From positions 1-64,000 of the forward strand of contig CAMDLH010000001.1 in the NCBI GenBank assembly GCA_945901405.1: a DNA stretch of 64,000 nucleotides, given 5' to 3'. The position numbers and the translations under genes were made by a program. This document shows positions 42,152-52,097 of the stretch, piece by piece (within the stretch, counting starts at the first letter, position 1; every line of letters begins with the position of its first letter). Below the pieces are notes generated by a model. That model was not told the origin of the DNA and did no database searches. It was given only the letters and a program-made list of their open reading frames with translations. The DNA comes from Bordetella parapertussis. Lineage in GTDB: Bacteria; Pseudomonadota; Gammaproteobacteria; Burkholderiales; SG8-41.

Positions 42152-43117
42152 TCAATTCCACGGCGCCTTGAGCGGATCACCCTTGATCGTCGTGCGATGC
42201 ATGATGCGTCTTTGATTGACATCGATCTCCGTGCGGTAGTGCATGCAGCAGCGGTTATCCCACAGCACGGTGTCGCCTTCCTGCCATTTGTGCATCCACG
42301 CGTATTTGGCTTGCGTGGCATGTGCCCACAGTTTGTCGAGCAGCGCTTCGCTTTCGTCATTGGGCAGGCCGATGATGTAGTTCGACGGCCACACACGGCG
42401 CCGGCCGAGGTAGAGCGCGCGTTTGCCGGTGGCCGGATGCACGCGCACCAGCGGATGCGTGGGGCCTTCGACTTCTTCCGGTTTCGCGGGGAGCTTCACG
42501 CCGGGGCGCAGCACGCCCGCGCTGTTGCGGCTGGAGTCGTGCACTTGTGATTTGCCTTCGATGGCCTTTTTCAGATCGTCGGGCAATTCGTCGTAAGCCA
42601 TGTACTGATTGTTGAACGACGTGTCGCCGCCGCCGTTGACCGGCACCACCAGCGCATGCAGCATGCTGCCCGCGGGCGGCACTTGCACGTAAGAGTTGTC
42701 GGTGTGCCAAACAACCTCGTAGCTGCCCAGCCCGCCGTTGTCCAGCACGGGCTTGCCGTTCTTGCCGATGTTGGAAATGATCGACACGCTGGGGTGGCGC
42801 GAGATCATGTACTCGTCGTCCACTTTTTCACCCACCTCAAGGTGATACTTGCGCGCGGCGGCGGTGTGCGGCGCGCCGAAGACCTCCGACACGGCCATCA
42901 ACTGATCGTCGTTGAGTTTTGGCCCGTGCCAATAGAGCACCATGTGCTTCGCCCACGCGTCGCGCAGCGCCTGCTTCACGTCATCGGGGATCGGCAGCGT
43001 CGCGTCAAAGCCGCGTATCTCGGCGCCGACCGCGGCGCCGGTGGGCACGACTTGAAAATGGGCGAGTGTATTGACGGCGGGCGGGCGCTCGGTGGTGGCG
43101 GCTGCGGCTATTTGCAT
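42152..43117 (-). CDS. TauD/TfdA-family Fe(II)/2-oxoglutarate dioxygenase
   Basis: VVWHTDNSYVQVPPAGSMLHALVVP and VLWDNRCCMHYRTEIDVNQRRIMHRTTIKGD. Confidence 0.92.
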   Translation of the reverse strand: MQIAAAATTERPPAVNTLAHFQVVPTGAAVGAEIRGFDATLPIPDDVKQALRDAWAKHMVLYWHGPKLNDDQLMAVSEVFGAPHTAAARKYHLEVGEKVDDEYMISRHPSVSIISNIGKNGKPVLDNGGLGSYEVVWHTDNSYVQVPPAGSMLHALVVPVNGGGDTSFNNQYMAYDELPDDLKKAIEGKSQVHDSSRNSAGVLRPGVKLPAKPEEVEGPTHPLVRVHPATGKRALYLGRRRVWPSNYIIGLPNDESEALLDKLWAHATQAKYAWMHKWQEGDTVLWDNRCCMHYRTEIDVNQRRIMHRTTIKGDPLKAPWN

Positions 43118-43187
43118 GGATGGCTCCTTGTGAGTAAATCGATTCTGTTCTTGCCGCGCGGTTGCGTCAAGCGACTGTTCACGCTAT

Positions 43188-43763
43188 TCACGCATCGCCA
43201 AACTTAAAGCCGATTTTTTGCAAACCCGCCAGCGCGGATGTGCCGTATTCGGTCTCGATCTCTTTCGCGAGGCTAGGCGCGTAGGCGATCGGGTCGGCCT
43301 GTTCGTTGGTCTCCGGTACGATCATGACCAGCAGCCTGCCAACCTCGTTTGATACGTTGAAGAACTTGCGGTTTTCGCCGCGCGGCACCGAGACCATGTC
43401 GTTCGGCTCCAGCACGGTCTTGTATTCACCGCTCTCGCCCCACGAAATCTCGAAGCGGCCGCAGAGACAAAAGAAATTCTCGACCGTGTTCAGGTGGCGG
43501 TGCAGGCCCGGGCCGTTGCCCGGCTCGCACTCCGCGATGGAAACGACAAGCCCGCGCGGCCCCTTCACCGGCGCGCCCGCGCTGCGGCCCTGATAGTCGG
43601 GCGGCGCCATCACCGGATAGACCTTGCGCGCCGTCACTTTTTCGACCGCGCCCGGTGGAATGTTGTGCGCGTCGAAGTTCTGGGTCTGATAGGTTTGCAG
43701 ATTATTGAAGCGGGCGACCCGGGTGGCTTCCATCTGCTCCGGCGTCAGGGATTTGTAGGTCAT
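43188..43763 (-). CDS. Cupin domain-containing protein
   Basis: ECEPGNGPGLHRHLNTVENFFCLCGRFEISWGE...NDMVSVPRGENRKFFNV. Confidence 0.85.
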   Translation of the reverse strand: MTYKSLTPEQMEATRVARFNNLQTYQTQNFDAHNIPPGAVEKVTARKVYPVMAPPDYQGRSAGAPVKGPRGLVVSIAECEPGNGPGLHRHLNTVENFFCLCGRFEISWGESGEYKTVLEPNDMVSVPRGENRKFFNVSNEVGRLLVMIVPETNEQADPIAYAPSLAKEIETEYGTSALAGLQKIGFKFGDA

Positions 43764-43851
43764 GGTGAGTTCTCCAGTTGATCGAGCGTAGTTTGATTCA
43801 AAAACCGATGGTCGGGCAAGCGCCAAACCGGCCGCGGTCTCGGGCGAGCGT

Positions 43852-45129
43852 TCAGCGCTGCCGCGTGGCCGCCCACAGCCCGTAGCCGGTGATCACCACG
43901 CATACCGCCACGCCCAGAATGACGCCGCCGTAACTGCCGTGGCGGTCGAACATCCATCCTGCCCACCACGGGCCCAGCGCCGATCCCAAGCCAAAGCCCA
44001 GATCCAGCAATCCCAGGATGGTACCGAGGTTCTTGCCCGAAAACCGGTCTGAGACGGCCGACGCATAGACCGGGGAAATGCCGTTAAAGCCGATGCCGTA
44101 GGTGAGCAGGTAGCCCGCGAGCAGCGCGATGCGCAAGCCGTGCGATTCCGCCGAAACGAGAGAAGCAATCCACAGCAACGCCAGCCCGATGAGGCTGATG
44201 GCGCAGATGAGGACAACGCAGGAGGCGCGGCCGATGCGGTCGGACAGCGGCCCCCAGATGAGTCCGCCGGTGGCGCGCAGCACGCCGAGCACGCCGAAGA
44301 TGAGCGATGCGAGCGTGAGGCTATATCCCATGTCCACCAGCATGCGCGTCTGGTGCACGACGATCACCATGTTGCATAGCCCCGTCGCGGTGACGGCAAG
44401 CGCCAGCAGCCAGAATGCCGGCGAGTGCAGCGCCTCGCCAATGGTGGTGCTGGGCCGCGCGGGCGCCGCGGGCGCGGCAGGCTCGCGTAACGCGCCGTCG
44501 GGCGCGAGGCCGACACCCCCGGCGGAATGGCGGTGGAACAAAACGTTGATCGGAATCAGCACCACCATCGCCGCCACGCCGAACCACCACATCGTTTCGC
44601 GCCAGCCGATGCGCACGATCAGTTCCGCGCTGATGGCGGCAATCGCGAGCGAACCCAGGCCCACGCCCGCGAGCGACAGCGCGGAGGCAAGCCCGCGCCG
44701 CCGCACGAACCAGCGCGGGACGATGGCCATATGCGGGATAAATCCCAGCGCGGCATAGCTGAGACCCAGCATGATCCCGTAGGCGGCAGTCAGGCCCACG
44801 AGGGTATCCACCATGGCACAGAGCATCAGCCCGGCCCCCATGCACAGCGCGCCGATGGTAAACAGCACGCGCGCACCCAAGCGGTCGAACAGGTAGCCGG
44901 TGAGCGCCGCCGTGCAGGCATACACAATCATCGCGGCGGACACGATGCCCGCGGTGTCAGCGCGCTTCCAGCCTGTCTCGTCCAGTATCGCGGAATAGTA
45001 GACGCCGAACGAGAAGCGAAACCCCAGCGAAACGAACAGCGTGACGAACATCACGGCCACGATGACCCAGCCGTAATAAATGCCGCGCTTCTGGAACCAG
45101 GCGATCAGTGGCGGGGTGGTAACGTGCAT
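43852..45129 (-). CDS. MFS transporter
   Basis: FSFGVYYSAILDETGWKRADTAGI...TGYLFDRLGARVLF; about 12 hydrophobic segments. Confidence 0.88.
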   Translation of the reverse strand: MHVTTPPLIAWFQKRGIYYGWVIVAVMFVTLFVSLGFRFSFGVYYSAILDETGWKRADTAGIVSAAMIVYACTAALTGYLFDRLGARVLFTIGALCMGAGLMLCAMVDTLVGLTAAYGIMLGLSYAALGFIPHMAIVPRWFVRRRGLASALSLAGVGLGSLAIAAISAELIVRIGWRETMWWFGVAAMVVLIPINVLFHRHSAGGVGLAPDGALREPAAPAAPARPSTTIGEALHSPAFWLLALAVTATGLCNMVIVVHQTRMLVDMGYSLTLASLIFGVLGVLRATGGLIWGPLSDRIGRASCVVLICAISLIGLALLWIASLVSAESHGLRIALLAGYLLTYGIGFNGISPVYASAVSDRFSGKNLGTILGLLDLGFGLGSALGPWWAGWMFDRHGSYGGVILGVAVCVVITGYGLWAATRQR

Positions 45130-45367
45130 GGTGCAATGGTAAGCCGGTTCGTTTGACGGTGCTTGCGTTCGAACATCTGCCCCGCGAACTTCTCCATGGC
45201 CTCGGCGCCTCCGCCCAATTCTGGCGTGTAGAAGTCAATCGCGGCGACAATGTATCGGTGATCACCAAAGGCGTCAACGGCCAGGTTCCATCGTGACATG
45301 GCGAGCTTGCGCGCGGCGCTTGACGTTTCTATGATGCAGAATGTTGAACAGGGGCACAGGCACAATC

Positions 45368-46351
45368 ATGCATCGATCCACGGCAGCAGTGCTGCTGGCG
45401 GCAAGCCAGGCTTATATGCCCAACGCCGCGGCGCAGGCGGATTGGAAACCGCAGCGGCCCATCGAGATCGTGGTGCCGGTTTCGGCTGGCGGCACGCTCG
45501 ACCGGCCCGCGCGCGTGCTGCAGCAGATATGGACGGAAACGCGCATGGTCGATGTGCCGGTCAACGTCAACAACAAGCCCGGCGGCGGGCAGTCGGTGGG
45601 CCTGACCTACGTCCACCAGGCCAAGGGCGACGCGCACCGTTTTGCGGTCATGTCGGCGCCGCTGGTCAGCAACTTCATCACGGGCACCAGCAAACTGCAC
45701 TACTCGGAATTCACCATCCTTGGGCAGTTGTTCACCGAATACATGGTGGTGTCGGTGCTGCCGGGCTCGCCGATAAAGAGCGCGGGCGATCTTGTGGCGC
45801 GGCTCAAACCCGCGCCCGATGCGCTGTCAGTGGCGATCGGCACGACCGTCGGCAACTCCACGCACATGTCGATCGCCATGCCTCTGAAGCGCGCGGGTGT
45901 TGACGTGAAGCGCATGAAGAACGTGATTTTTTCATCCAGCGCGCAATCGATGACCGCGCTGCTCGGCGGCCACGTGGAGGTCGCCGCGTCGTCGCTGTCG
46001 ACCGGGGCGATGCACAAACGCAACGGCAAGCTGCGCATACTCGCGGTGACCGCGCCCAGGCGGCTCGCGGGTGATCTCGCCGACGTGCCGACATGGCGCG
46101 AGCAGGGTGTCGATGTCGTAGTGTCGAACTGGCGCTTTCTCACCGCCCCCGCGGGGCTGACGGCGGCGCAGATCGCGTGGTGGGATGCGCTGTTCGAGCG
46201 CACCGTGAAATCGCCCGAATGGAAGAAAGTGCTCGACGAGCATCAGTGGATAAACGAATACATATCGAGCCGCGCGGCGCGCAAGTTTCTCGACCAGGAA
46301 CACGCCGAGGCGCGCGAGATACTTACCGAGCTCGGCGTGGCGAAACAGTAG
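45368..46351 (+). CDS. Divergent Bug/TctC-family substrate-binding protein
   Basis: WKPQRPIEIVVPVSAGGTLDRPARVLQQIW...NVNNKPGGGQSVGLTYVHQ. Confidence 0.82.
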   Translation: MHRSTAAVLLAASQAYMPNAAAQADWKPQRPIEIVVPVSAGGTLDRPARVLQQIWTETRMVDVPVNVNNKPGGGQSVGLTYVHQAKGDAHRFAVMSAPLVSNFITGTSKLHYSEFTILGQLFTEYMVVSVLPGSPIKSAGDLVARLKPAPDALSVAIGTTVGNSTHMSIAMPLKRAGVDVKRMKNVIFSSSAQSMTALLGGHVEVAASSLSTGAMHKRNGKLRILAVTAPRRLAGDLADVPTWREQGVDVVVSNWRFLTAPAGLTAAQIAWWDALFERTVKSPEWKKVLDEHQWINEYISSRAARKFLDQEHAEAREILTELGVAKQ

Positions 46352-46411
46352 GCATAAACCAATCATCTTGCATTATTGACGAATAACACAGGCGAAGAGG
46401 ATACCCGCATC

Positions 46412-47158
46412 ATGGATACTGGACTAAAAGGCAAAACAGTTCTAATCACCGGCGCGAGCCGTAATGTAGGTCGCGACGCGGCGGTTTTTTTCGCGCGCGA
46501 GGGTGCGAACCTCGCGCTGTGCACCAGCAGCAAGATGGAGGGGCTGGAGGAAACCGCGCGGCTGGCGCGCGCGAAAGGTGCTGAAGTATTGACTTACAAG
46601 TGTGACGTCGCCAATGGCGCGCAGGTGGCGGCATTCGTCAAGGCCGCGCGCAAAAAATTCGGCGGCGTTGATGTCGCGGTGAATAACGCCGTGTATCGCG
46701 CCGAGGCGCGGGGCAAGGGTTTTCTAGATATGCCATTCGATATCTGGCAACGCAACATCGAAGTCAACCTCACTGGGCCGTATCACATCTGCCGCAACGT
46801 GATTCCCGACATGAAGAAAAAGCGCTGGGGCCGCATCATCAATTTCTCGGGCATCGCGCCCTTTCTCGGCCACGGCGCGCACAAGGCGATGGCCAAGGTC
46901 GGCATCATCGGCTTCACGCGCGGGCTTGCGACCGAATTCGCGGCAAACGGCATCACCGCCAATTGCATAGGCCCCGGCACCATCGCCACCGAGCGTGAGT
47001 CGAAACTGCCGGACAAAAAGCTGCGCGCCGAGCAACCCGTGCGCCGCCTGGGCAAACCCGAGGAAATCGCCGAGCTTGCGGTCTACCTTGCCAGCGAACA
47101 AGCGGCGTTCATCACCGGGCAGTGTTATCTGGTGAATGGCGGGTTGTACTACTTGTAG
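46412..47158 (+). CDS. SDR family oxidoreductase
   Basis: GKTVLITGASRNVGRDAAVFFAREGANLALC, VAVNNAVY, C-terminal ASEQAAFITGQCYLVNGG. Confidence 0.9.
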   Translation: MDTGLKGKTVLITGASRNVGRDAAVFFAREGANLALCTSSKMEGLEETARLARAKGAEVLTYKCDVANGAQVAAFVKAARKKFGGVDVAVNNAVYRAEARGKGFLDMPFDIWQRNIEVNLTGPYHICRNVIPDMKKKRWGRIINFSGIAPFLGHGAHKAMAKVGIIGFTRGLATEFAANGITANCIGPGTIATERESKLPDKKLRAEQPVRRLGKPEEIAELAVYLASEQAAFITGQCYLVNGGLYYL

Positions 47159-47169
47159 CGCTCTTCACA

Positions 47170-47288
47170 ACCCCGTCGTTCCGGGCTTGACCCGGAACCC
47201 AGGTTGTAGCGTGCGCGAAGCGCATTTGTCCGGCGCTACGCGCCGATGATTAACGCACTGGATTCCAGCCTGCGCTGGAATGACGCAT
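47170..47288. repeat. Composite intergenic repeat with hairpins
   Basis: GTCGTTCCGGGCTTGACCCGGAAC followed by GATTCCAGCCTGCGCTGGAATGACG, both with internal dyad symmetry. Confidence 0.55.
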
Positions 47289-47332
47289 GAGGTAGTGATT
47301 GAATGCGCAGCTCGTGAATTAACAGGCGAGCC

Positions 47333-47752
47333 TTAGCCGAACTGTTTCACGCCTGCCTTCAACGCAGCCTTCCTGAAATCCACGTCCAGCGTGGCCAGCG
47401 GCAGGCCCAGCCGCAGGGCCAGCTCAAGGTAAGAAGCGTCGTAAGACGATAACTTGTATCGCCGCGCCAATTGCAGCGTATCCGTCAGTGCATGTGCGTA
47501 TGTGGCCTGATCGACTACGATATCCACGCCGTCGAGCATCTCAAGGAACGCGCTGCTGCGCGCTTCCGTCACCAGCGCCTTTGATTCGGCTTTGGCGATT
47601 ACATTTGCAACTTCGAGGCCCCATGTCATGGGCACGCGCGCAGTGTCCGCTTTCAGCGCATCAAGCACCCTGCCCGCGTAGGCGATTTCCTGTGGCTTGC
47701 CGTCACCGAGAAACCAGCGCATGGTCACCGAGTTATCGAGAACGAAACTCAC
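47333..47752 (-). CDS. PIN-domain VapC-like toxin
   Basis: FVLDNSVTMRWFLGD, SSYDASYLELALRLGLPLATLDVDFRKAA. Confidence 0.86.
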   Translation of the reverse strand: MSFVLDNSVTMRWFLGDGKPQEIAYAGRVLDALKADTARVPMTWGLEVANVIAKAESKALVTEARSSAFLEMLDGVDIVVDQATYAHALTDTLQLARRYKLSSYDASYLELALRLGLPLATLDVDFRKAALKAGVKQFG

Positions 47753-47991
47753 GCGCGCCCTTCTGCAATGAGCTTCTTGATATCAACGCCGCGCACCGGG
47801 TCGGCGAGCATGAACGCCTTGAGCCGTTCCGCAGCGGCAACCTTGTCCTTGAAGCGGGCGCTCACGCTGGGCACCAGATCGGCTACGGCCTCCCCGCGAT
47901 TGGTGATGGTAAAACTCTTGCCGGATTTTACCTGCCGCAGCAGTTCGGGGAGTTTTGTTTTCGCCTCGTACGAACCAATTTCGGTTTTCAT
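47749..47991 (-). CDS. Phd/YefM-family antitoxin
   Basis: MKTEIGSYEAKTKLPELLRQVKSGKSFTITNRGEAVADLVP; 4-bp overlap with VapC-like gene. Confidence 0.87.
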   Translation of the reverse strand: MKTEIGSYEAKTKLPELLRQVKSGKSFTITNRGEAVADLVPSVSARFKDKVAAAERLKAFMLADPVRGVDIKKLIAEGRA

Positions 47992-48020
47992 GGTGCGCAT
48001 ATTCCAGGTTGGTTTAATCA

Positions 48021-48040
48021 GACTAGTATATAGACCAGTC
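48021..48040. promoter_or_regulatory. Candidate autoregulatory operator palindrome of TA operon
   Basis: GACTAGTATATAGACCAGTC, 16/20 self-complementary, 30 bp upstream of antitoxin ATG. Confidence 0.5.
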
Positions 48041-48113
48041 CAGATCAAATCAACATCTGGATAATTGCATTCCTTATGGTTCCTTATGGTTCGTCATGAC
48101 CTCCTGTGAACCC

Positions 48114-49115
48114 CTACGGCCGCACCACCAGCGGTGCAATCGGCGTCTCGCCAAAAATCTCCGGCGCGTACATCGCCTCCACGCGAGCCGGTGGGAATTC
48201 AAACGTGCCGGCGTTATTCAAACGCACGGTGTATTCGACGCTCCACTGGCCTTGCGGCACGTACCGGTAGTAGCCGCGATAACTCTCTGCGGCGCGCTCC
48301 TCGAACACGGGCCACGCGCCCGTGCGCTGCTGACCCTGCTGCGCGAGCGTGCTCTCGCGCGCGAGGCCGCGCCCGAGGATGGTGGCGCCGCTGGGCACCG
48401 GGTCGCGCACCACCACCCAGGTGAGCGCGGCGCTGCTCGACATGCTGAGCGTCACGCGCGCGACATCGCCCACGCTCCATTGTCCTGGCGTTTTCTGTTC
48501 CACCGGCGTGACGCTGCGCGCGACCGAGAGACCCTGCGCCACCGCTTTGTCGAGCTTCACCGCCGCGCGCACGGCTACTGTCGCCCACGGCGCGCCGCTG
48601 CCTTGATGACTTAACGTCAATGTGCCGGGCGCGCCGTCGCGCGGCCACGCGAGCGCGGTGCTGGCCGCGCCGGGCCATTTTACGGTGGCGCTTTGCCCGG
48701 CGAGACGCATGGTGCTCGCCCCCGTCACCGGCTCGGCTTCGCGCGCGCGGGCAAAGTCCGCCAGCGCGATCGATCCCCACACGTTGGCGGTGGTGGTGCC
48801 CCAATGCCCTTGTTGTTGACGCCCGACGAGGCCGGTGACCAGCAGCGGCAGTTCGTCGCGCCAGCTCGTATCTTCAGTACTCCAGCGGTTGACGATCCAC
48901 GCGGTGCGTGCGGCGGCCATGTTGCCGTTCCACATGAACCACCACCAGTTCTCGCGCGCTTCGTTGCGCCAGTTAAGCCGCGTGCCCTGCACGTCGTAAC
49001 GCGAGCGCAGTGCGCTGGCGGCTTCCTTCAATGCATCGACGCGCTTGGCGTCCTTCGGTGAGGCAAGCACATAGCGTATCCAGTCCACCAGCGCGGTGGT
49101 AGGCAGCAGCGCCAT
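48114..49115 (-). pseudogene. C-terminal fragment of bacterial alpha-2-macroglobulin
   Basis: Resembles only the C-terminal part (NWRNEARENWWWFMWNGNMAAARTAWIVNRW, VVVRDPVPSGATILGRGLARES, YRYVPQGQWSVEYTVRLNNAGTFEFPPARVEAMYAPEIFGE); full-length family members are much longer. Confidence 0.65.
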
Positions 49116-49127
49116 GTCCTGCGGCGT

Positions 49128-50000
49128 GTGTTCAAGCGCGTGCGCTTGAGTGTGCGCCGTGGTTCCAACGGTTTGCAGATACCGTGGGAGAGCACGTCAC
49201 TTGAAGAAGACTTCTGGTTTGTTCCTCCCAAGGCGCTTAAAAAACTGGCGGAAGCGGAAATCGAGCGCGAGTTTAAGATTGAGCTCGATCTATGGGAGAA
49301 AATAAAAGCGGCAACCCAACTCGATCCGTTGGAAGATTTCCTGCGGCGTTACCCGAACGGGCGCTTTTCCGAACTCGCGCAGTTGCGGCTCGACCAGGTG
49401 CTTGCGCGGCAAGGGGAAAAGAAGATTCAGGTTATCTCGTCTCCGGAAAATCCGTACAGCAAGGGGACTGTAGCAGCGAACACCGCGTACAAGATCGGTG
49501 ATAGTTATTCTTATATTCCGGTTGACACCTTGACCAAGCTTGAAGGTGAACCATTTACCCGACGTGTCACCGGATTTACGGATACGGAAGTCATCTTTAA
49601 TAATGGGAATTTCATTACTGATTTGTTGGGAAATAGGCTCAAAGTAGGAGGCGAGATTTGGTCGGCTAATCAAACAGTTCCCACTGAATTTGTGGTCGGT
49701 AAGCGCTGGGGAACGCGATTCCGCCGTACTCTTAGGGGTATCGACAGCACTGTTGAGATAGAGCTGGTAATCGCTGCACGTGAACAAATCACCGTTCCGG
49801 CAGGCACGTTTTACGCGTTTCGCGTGGATGCTCGTGGCTGGCACCATTATCCAGGAAATACCCTTTCCTGGGACTGGAAAAATTGGTATGCGCCAGAGCA
49901 GGTACGTCAGCCGGTTGCTTTGGCGTGGCTCACTAGGAATCAGTGGGGGGGGTTTAGTACTACGATCGGGGCGAAACTCTTGGCGTTTAGTCAACTGTAA
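49128..50000 (+). pseudogene. C-terminal fragment of caspase-family protein with following repeat/C-terminal region
   Basis: Begins at VFKRVRLSVRRGSNGLQIPWESTSLEEDFWF, typical of the end of caspase-domain proteins, with no catalytic domain upstream; then KAATQLDPLEDFLRRYPNGRFSELAQLRL. Confidence 0.55.
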
Positions 50001-50071
50001 AAGGACGTTCCGCTGGAGTTTGGCTTTCTGGTATTTCCGTTTTCTGATGCCGATTAATTCAAGGCCATTAC

Positions 50072-50491
50072 ATGCGCACCCAACTCATCACCATTCAAAC
50101 CGACGACATTCCCATCGACGGCACGTTCCACGAGCCGGACGACGGCAAGCCGAAAGGTGTGGCGCTTTATTTCCACGGCAACACCATGAACTTCTACACC
50201 GGCGGTGCGCGCTTTTTGCCGCCAGTGCTGACCAAGCTCGGCCTCGCGGTGCTGGCGTTCAACCGTCGCGGACACGACATTCTCACCACGCGTGCGAGCC
50301 GCGCGGCGGAAGGCGGCGCGTTTCAAACCACGGCGCAGGCGATTGCGGATAATCGCTATGCCGCGCAGTGGCTGGCCGCGCGCGGCAATGCTACGTACGC
50401 GAATCCGGTGATCATCGCGTCGTCAGCCAAGGCAAATTCTCCTGTCCGCAGCGAGGGGTCAGGTCTTTCATTATCATATAAATCATGGTAA
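50072..50491 (+). pseudogene. Truncated alpha/beta-hydrolase-like gene running into RAYT element
   Basis: GVALYFHGNTMNFYTGGARFLPPVLTKLGLAVLAFNRRGHD; reading frame ends inside the element. Confidence 0.6.
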
Positions 50492-51377
50492 CCTTGGCCC
50501 TACCATGGCAAGACCCCTACGACTAGAACTCGCGGGCGCTGTTTATCACGTCACCTCTCGTGGCGACGGGCGCGAGGACATTTACCTCTCCGACGAAGAT
50601 CGCGTGGCGTGGCTTGAAACGCTTGCTGAAGTTTGCAAGCGCTTTAACTGGGTGTGTCACGCCTACTGCCAGATGACCAACCATTACCACTTGGTGATCG
50701 AAACGCCCGATGCCAACCTCTCCAAAGGCATGCGCCAGTTCAATGGCGTCTATACCCAGCGATTCAACCGCACTCACGCACGCGTGGGGCATGTATTTCA
50801 AGGGCGCTTCAAAGCCATACTGGTGGACAAGGACAGCTATCTGCTTGAGTTGGCCCGTTACGTCGTTCTGAACCCGCTGCGCGCAAAAATGGTTCGGCGT
50901 CTCGAACAATGGAAGTGGAGCAGCTACCCGGCTACGTGCGGAAAAGCTGCCAAACCGGACTGGCTGCATGTGGACTTCGTGCTTGCTCAATTCGCCGCAC
51001 AGCGCGCTCGTGCCATTGAAAAATATGTGACCTTCGTGCACGAGGGCGCGGCTGCCCAGCGTGTGGAGCCAATTGCGGGGGCAGGTTTATCTCGGCCCCG
51101 ATGCGTTTATCGAGAAAATGCAGGCCTTGGTGGACAAAAAGCCAATGCTTACGGAAGTCCCCCGTGCGCAACGCCGCGCGTCAAAGCGTGCGTTGAGTGA
51201 ATATTCCGGCGCGCACGAGCGTAACGAAGCCGTGGCGCTTGCGTATTTGTCGGGGCAGCATACGATGGCGGCAGTCGCGGAGCATTTCGGCGTGCATCAC
51301 ACCACGGTAAGCCGACTGGTGAAGGTTTACGAAGCGGCGGAAAAGAGTGGAATGCGATAATGAAAGACCTGACCCCT
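50454..51377 (+). mobile_element. RAYT/IS200-like element with 22-bp perfect inverted ends
   Basis: Left AGGGGTCAGGTCTTTCATTATC (50454-50475), right GATAATGAAAGACCTGACCCCT (51356-51377), enclosing Y1-type transposase. Confidence 0.8.
50505..51360 (+). pseudogene. REP-associated tyrosine (Y1_Tnp) transposase, apparently frameshifted
   Basis: MARPLRLELAGAVYHVTSRGDGREDIYLSDEDRVAWLETL, HAYCQMTNHYHLVIETP; continuation LRGQVYLGPDAFIEKMQALVDKKP in another frame, break near 51050. Confidence 0.8.
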
Positions 51378-51563
51378 TGCCTCGGCGCCACGACTTCGTA
51401 TCGCGTGGTGAGCGACAACGGTGCGTGGAAGGTCGATAACGGGTTGTAAGTCCCTGCGACAATCGCGTCGTGGAATGCAGGCATCGAGGGTTCGGGTGAC
51501 CCCGTTAACTACGCTCCCGTCGCGGCGAGCAGGAGGGTGTGGCGCGTGGGCATGGTGCGGATG

Positions 51564-52049
51564 TTACGAAACCCGCTCCGCCATCAGCATCGCGATCTGC
51601 GCGCCGACCATCATGTCATCCTCCTGCCCGAAGCCTTGATGACGTATGCGGCCCGCGCGGTCGATCAGGATCAGCGTCGGCGTGCCGCGCATGGCGTACG
51701 CCTGCATGGTGAGCGGAATGCCTTGCGCGCCGCCAGGCGTATCGACGCCGATGGGGAAGCCTAAGCGATACTCGTGGATGAAGGCCGCGAGCGACACCGG
51801 CGTCATCGCCGCGTGATGTTCGAACACGGTGTGCAGGCCGATCACCGCGACTTCGTCGTGATCGAAAATCTCGTGTATCTTTTTCGCCTGCGGCAACCCG
51901 TGTTGCACGCAGCCGGGGCACAGCATCTGAAATGCGTGCAGCACCACGACCTTGCCGCGCAGGCCCGCAAGTGTCGGCGGTGTGGCTGCGTTGAACCACT
52001 GCGTGATTTGCAGTTCTGGTGCGGCGGTGGGCGCGGCTGGCGAGGGCAT
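51564..52049 (-). CDS. TlpA/AhpC-like redoxin
   Basis: GKVVVLHAFQMLCPGCVQHGLPQAKKIHEIF; GTPTLILIDRAGRIRHQGFG; probable start 52049. Confidence 0.82.
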   Translation of the reverse strand: MPSPAAPTAAPELQITQWFNAATPPTLAGLRGKVVVLHAFQMLCPGCVQHGLPQAKKIHEIFDHDEVAVIGLHTVFEHHAAMTPVSLAAFIHEYRLGFPIGVDTPGGAQGIPLTMQAYAMRGTPTLILIDRAGRIRHQGFGQEDDMMVGAQIAMLMAERVS

Positions 52050-52063
52050 TTCGTGACGGGATC

Positions 52064-52084
52064 GTAAGTATTTGTTTTTAAACG
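52064..52084 (+). repeat. AT-rich intergenic motif copy
   Basis: GTAAGTATTTGTTTTTAAACG; reverse complement CGTTTAAAAACAAATACTTAC, just upstream of the - strand redoxin start. Confidence 0.7.
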
Positions 52085-52097
52085 ACAATGTATTGCA

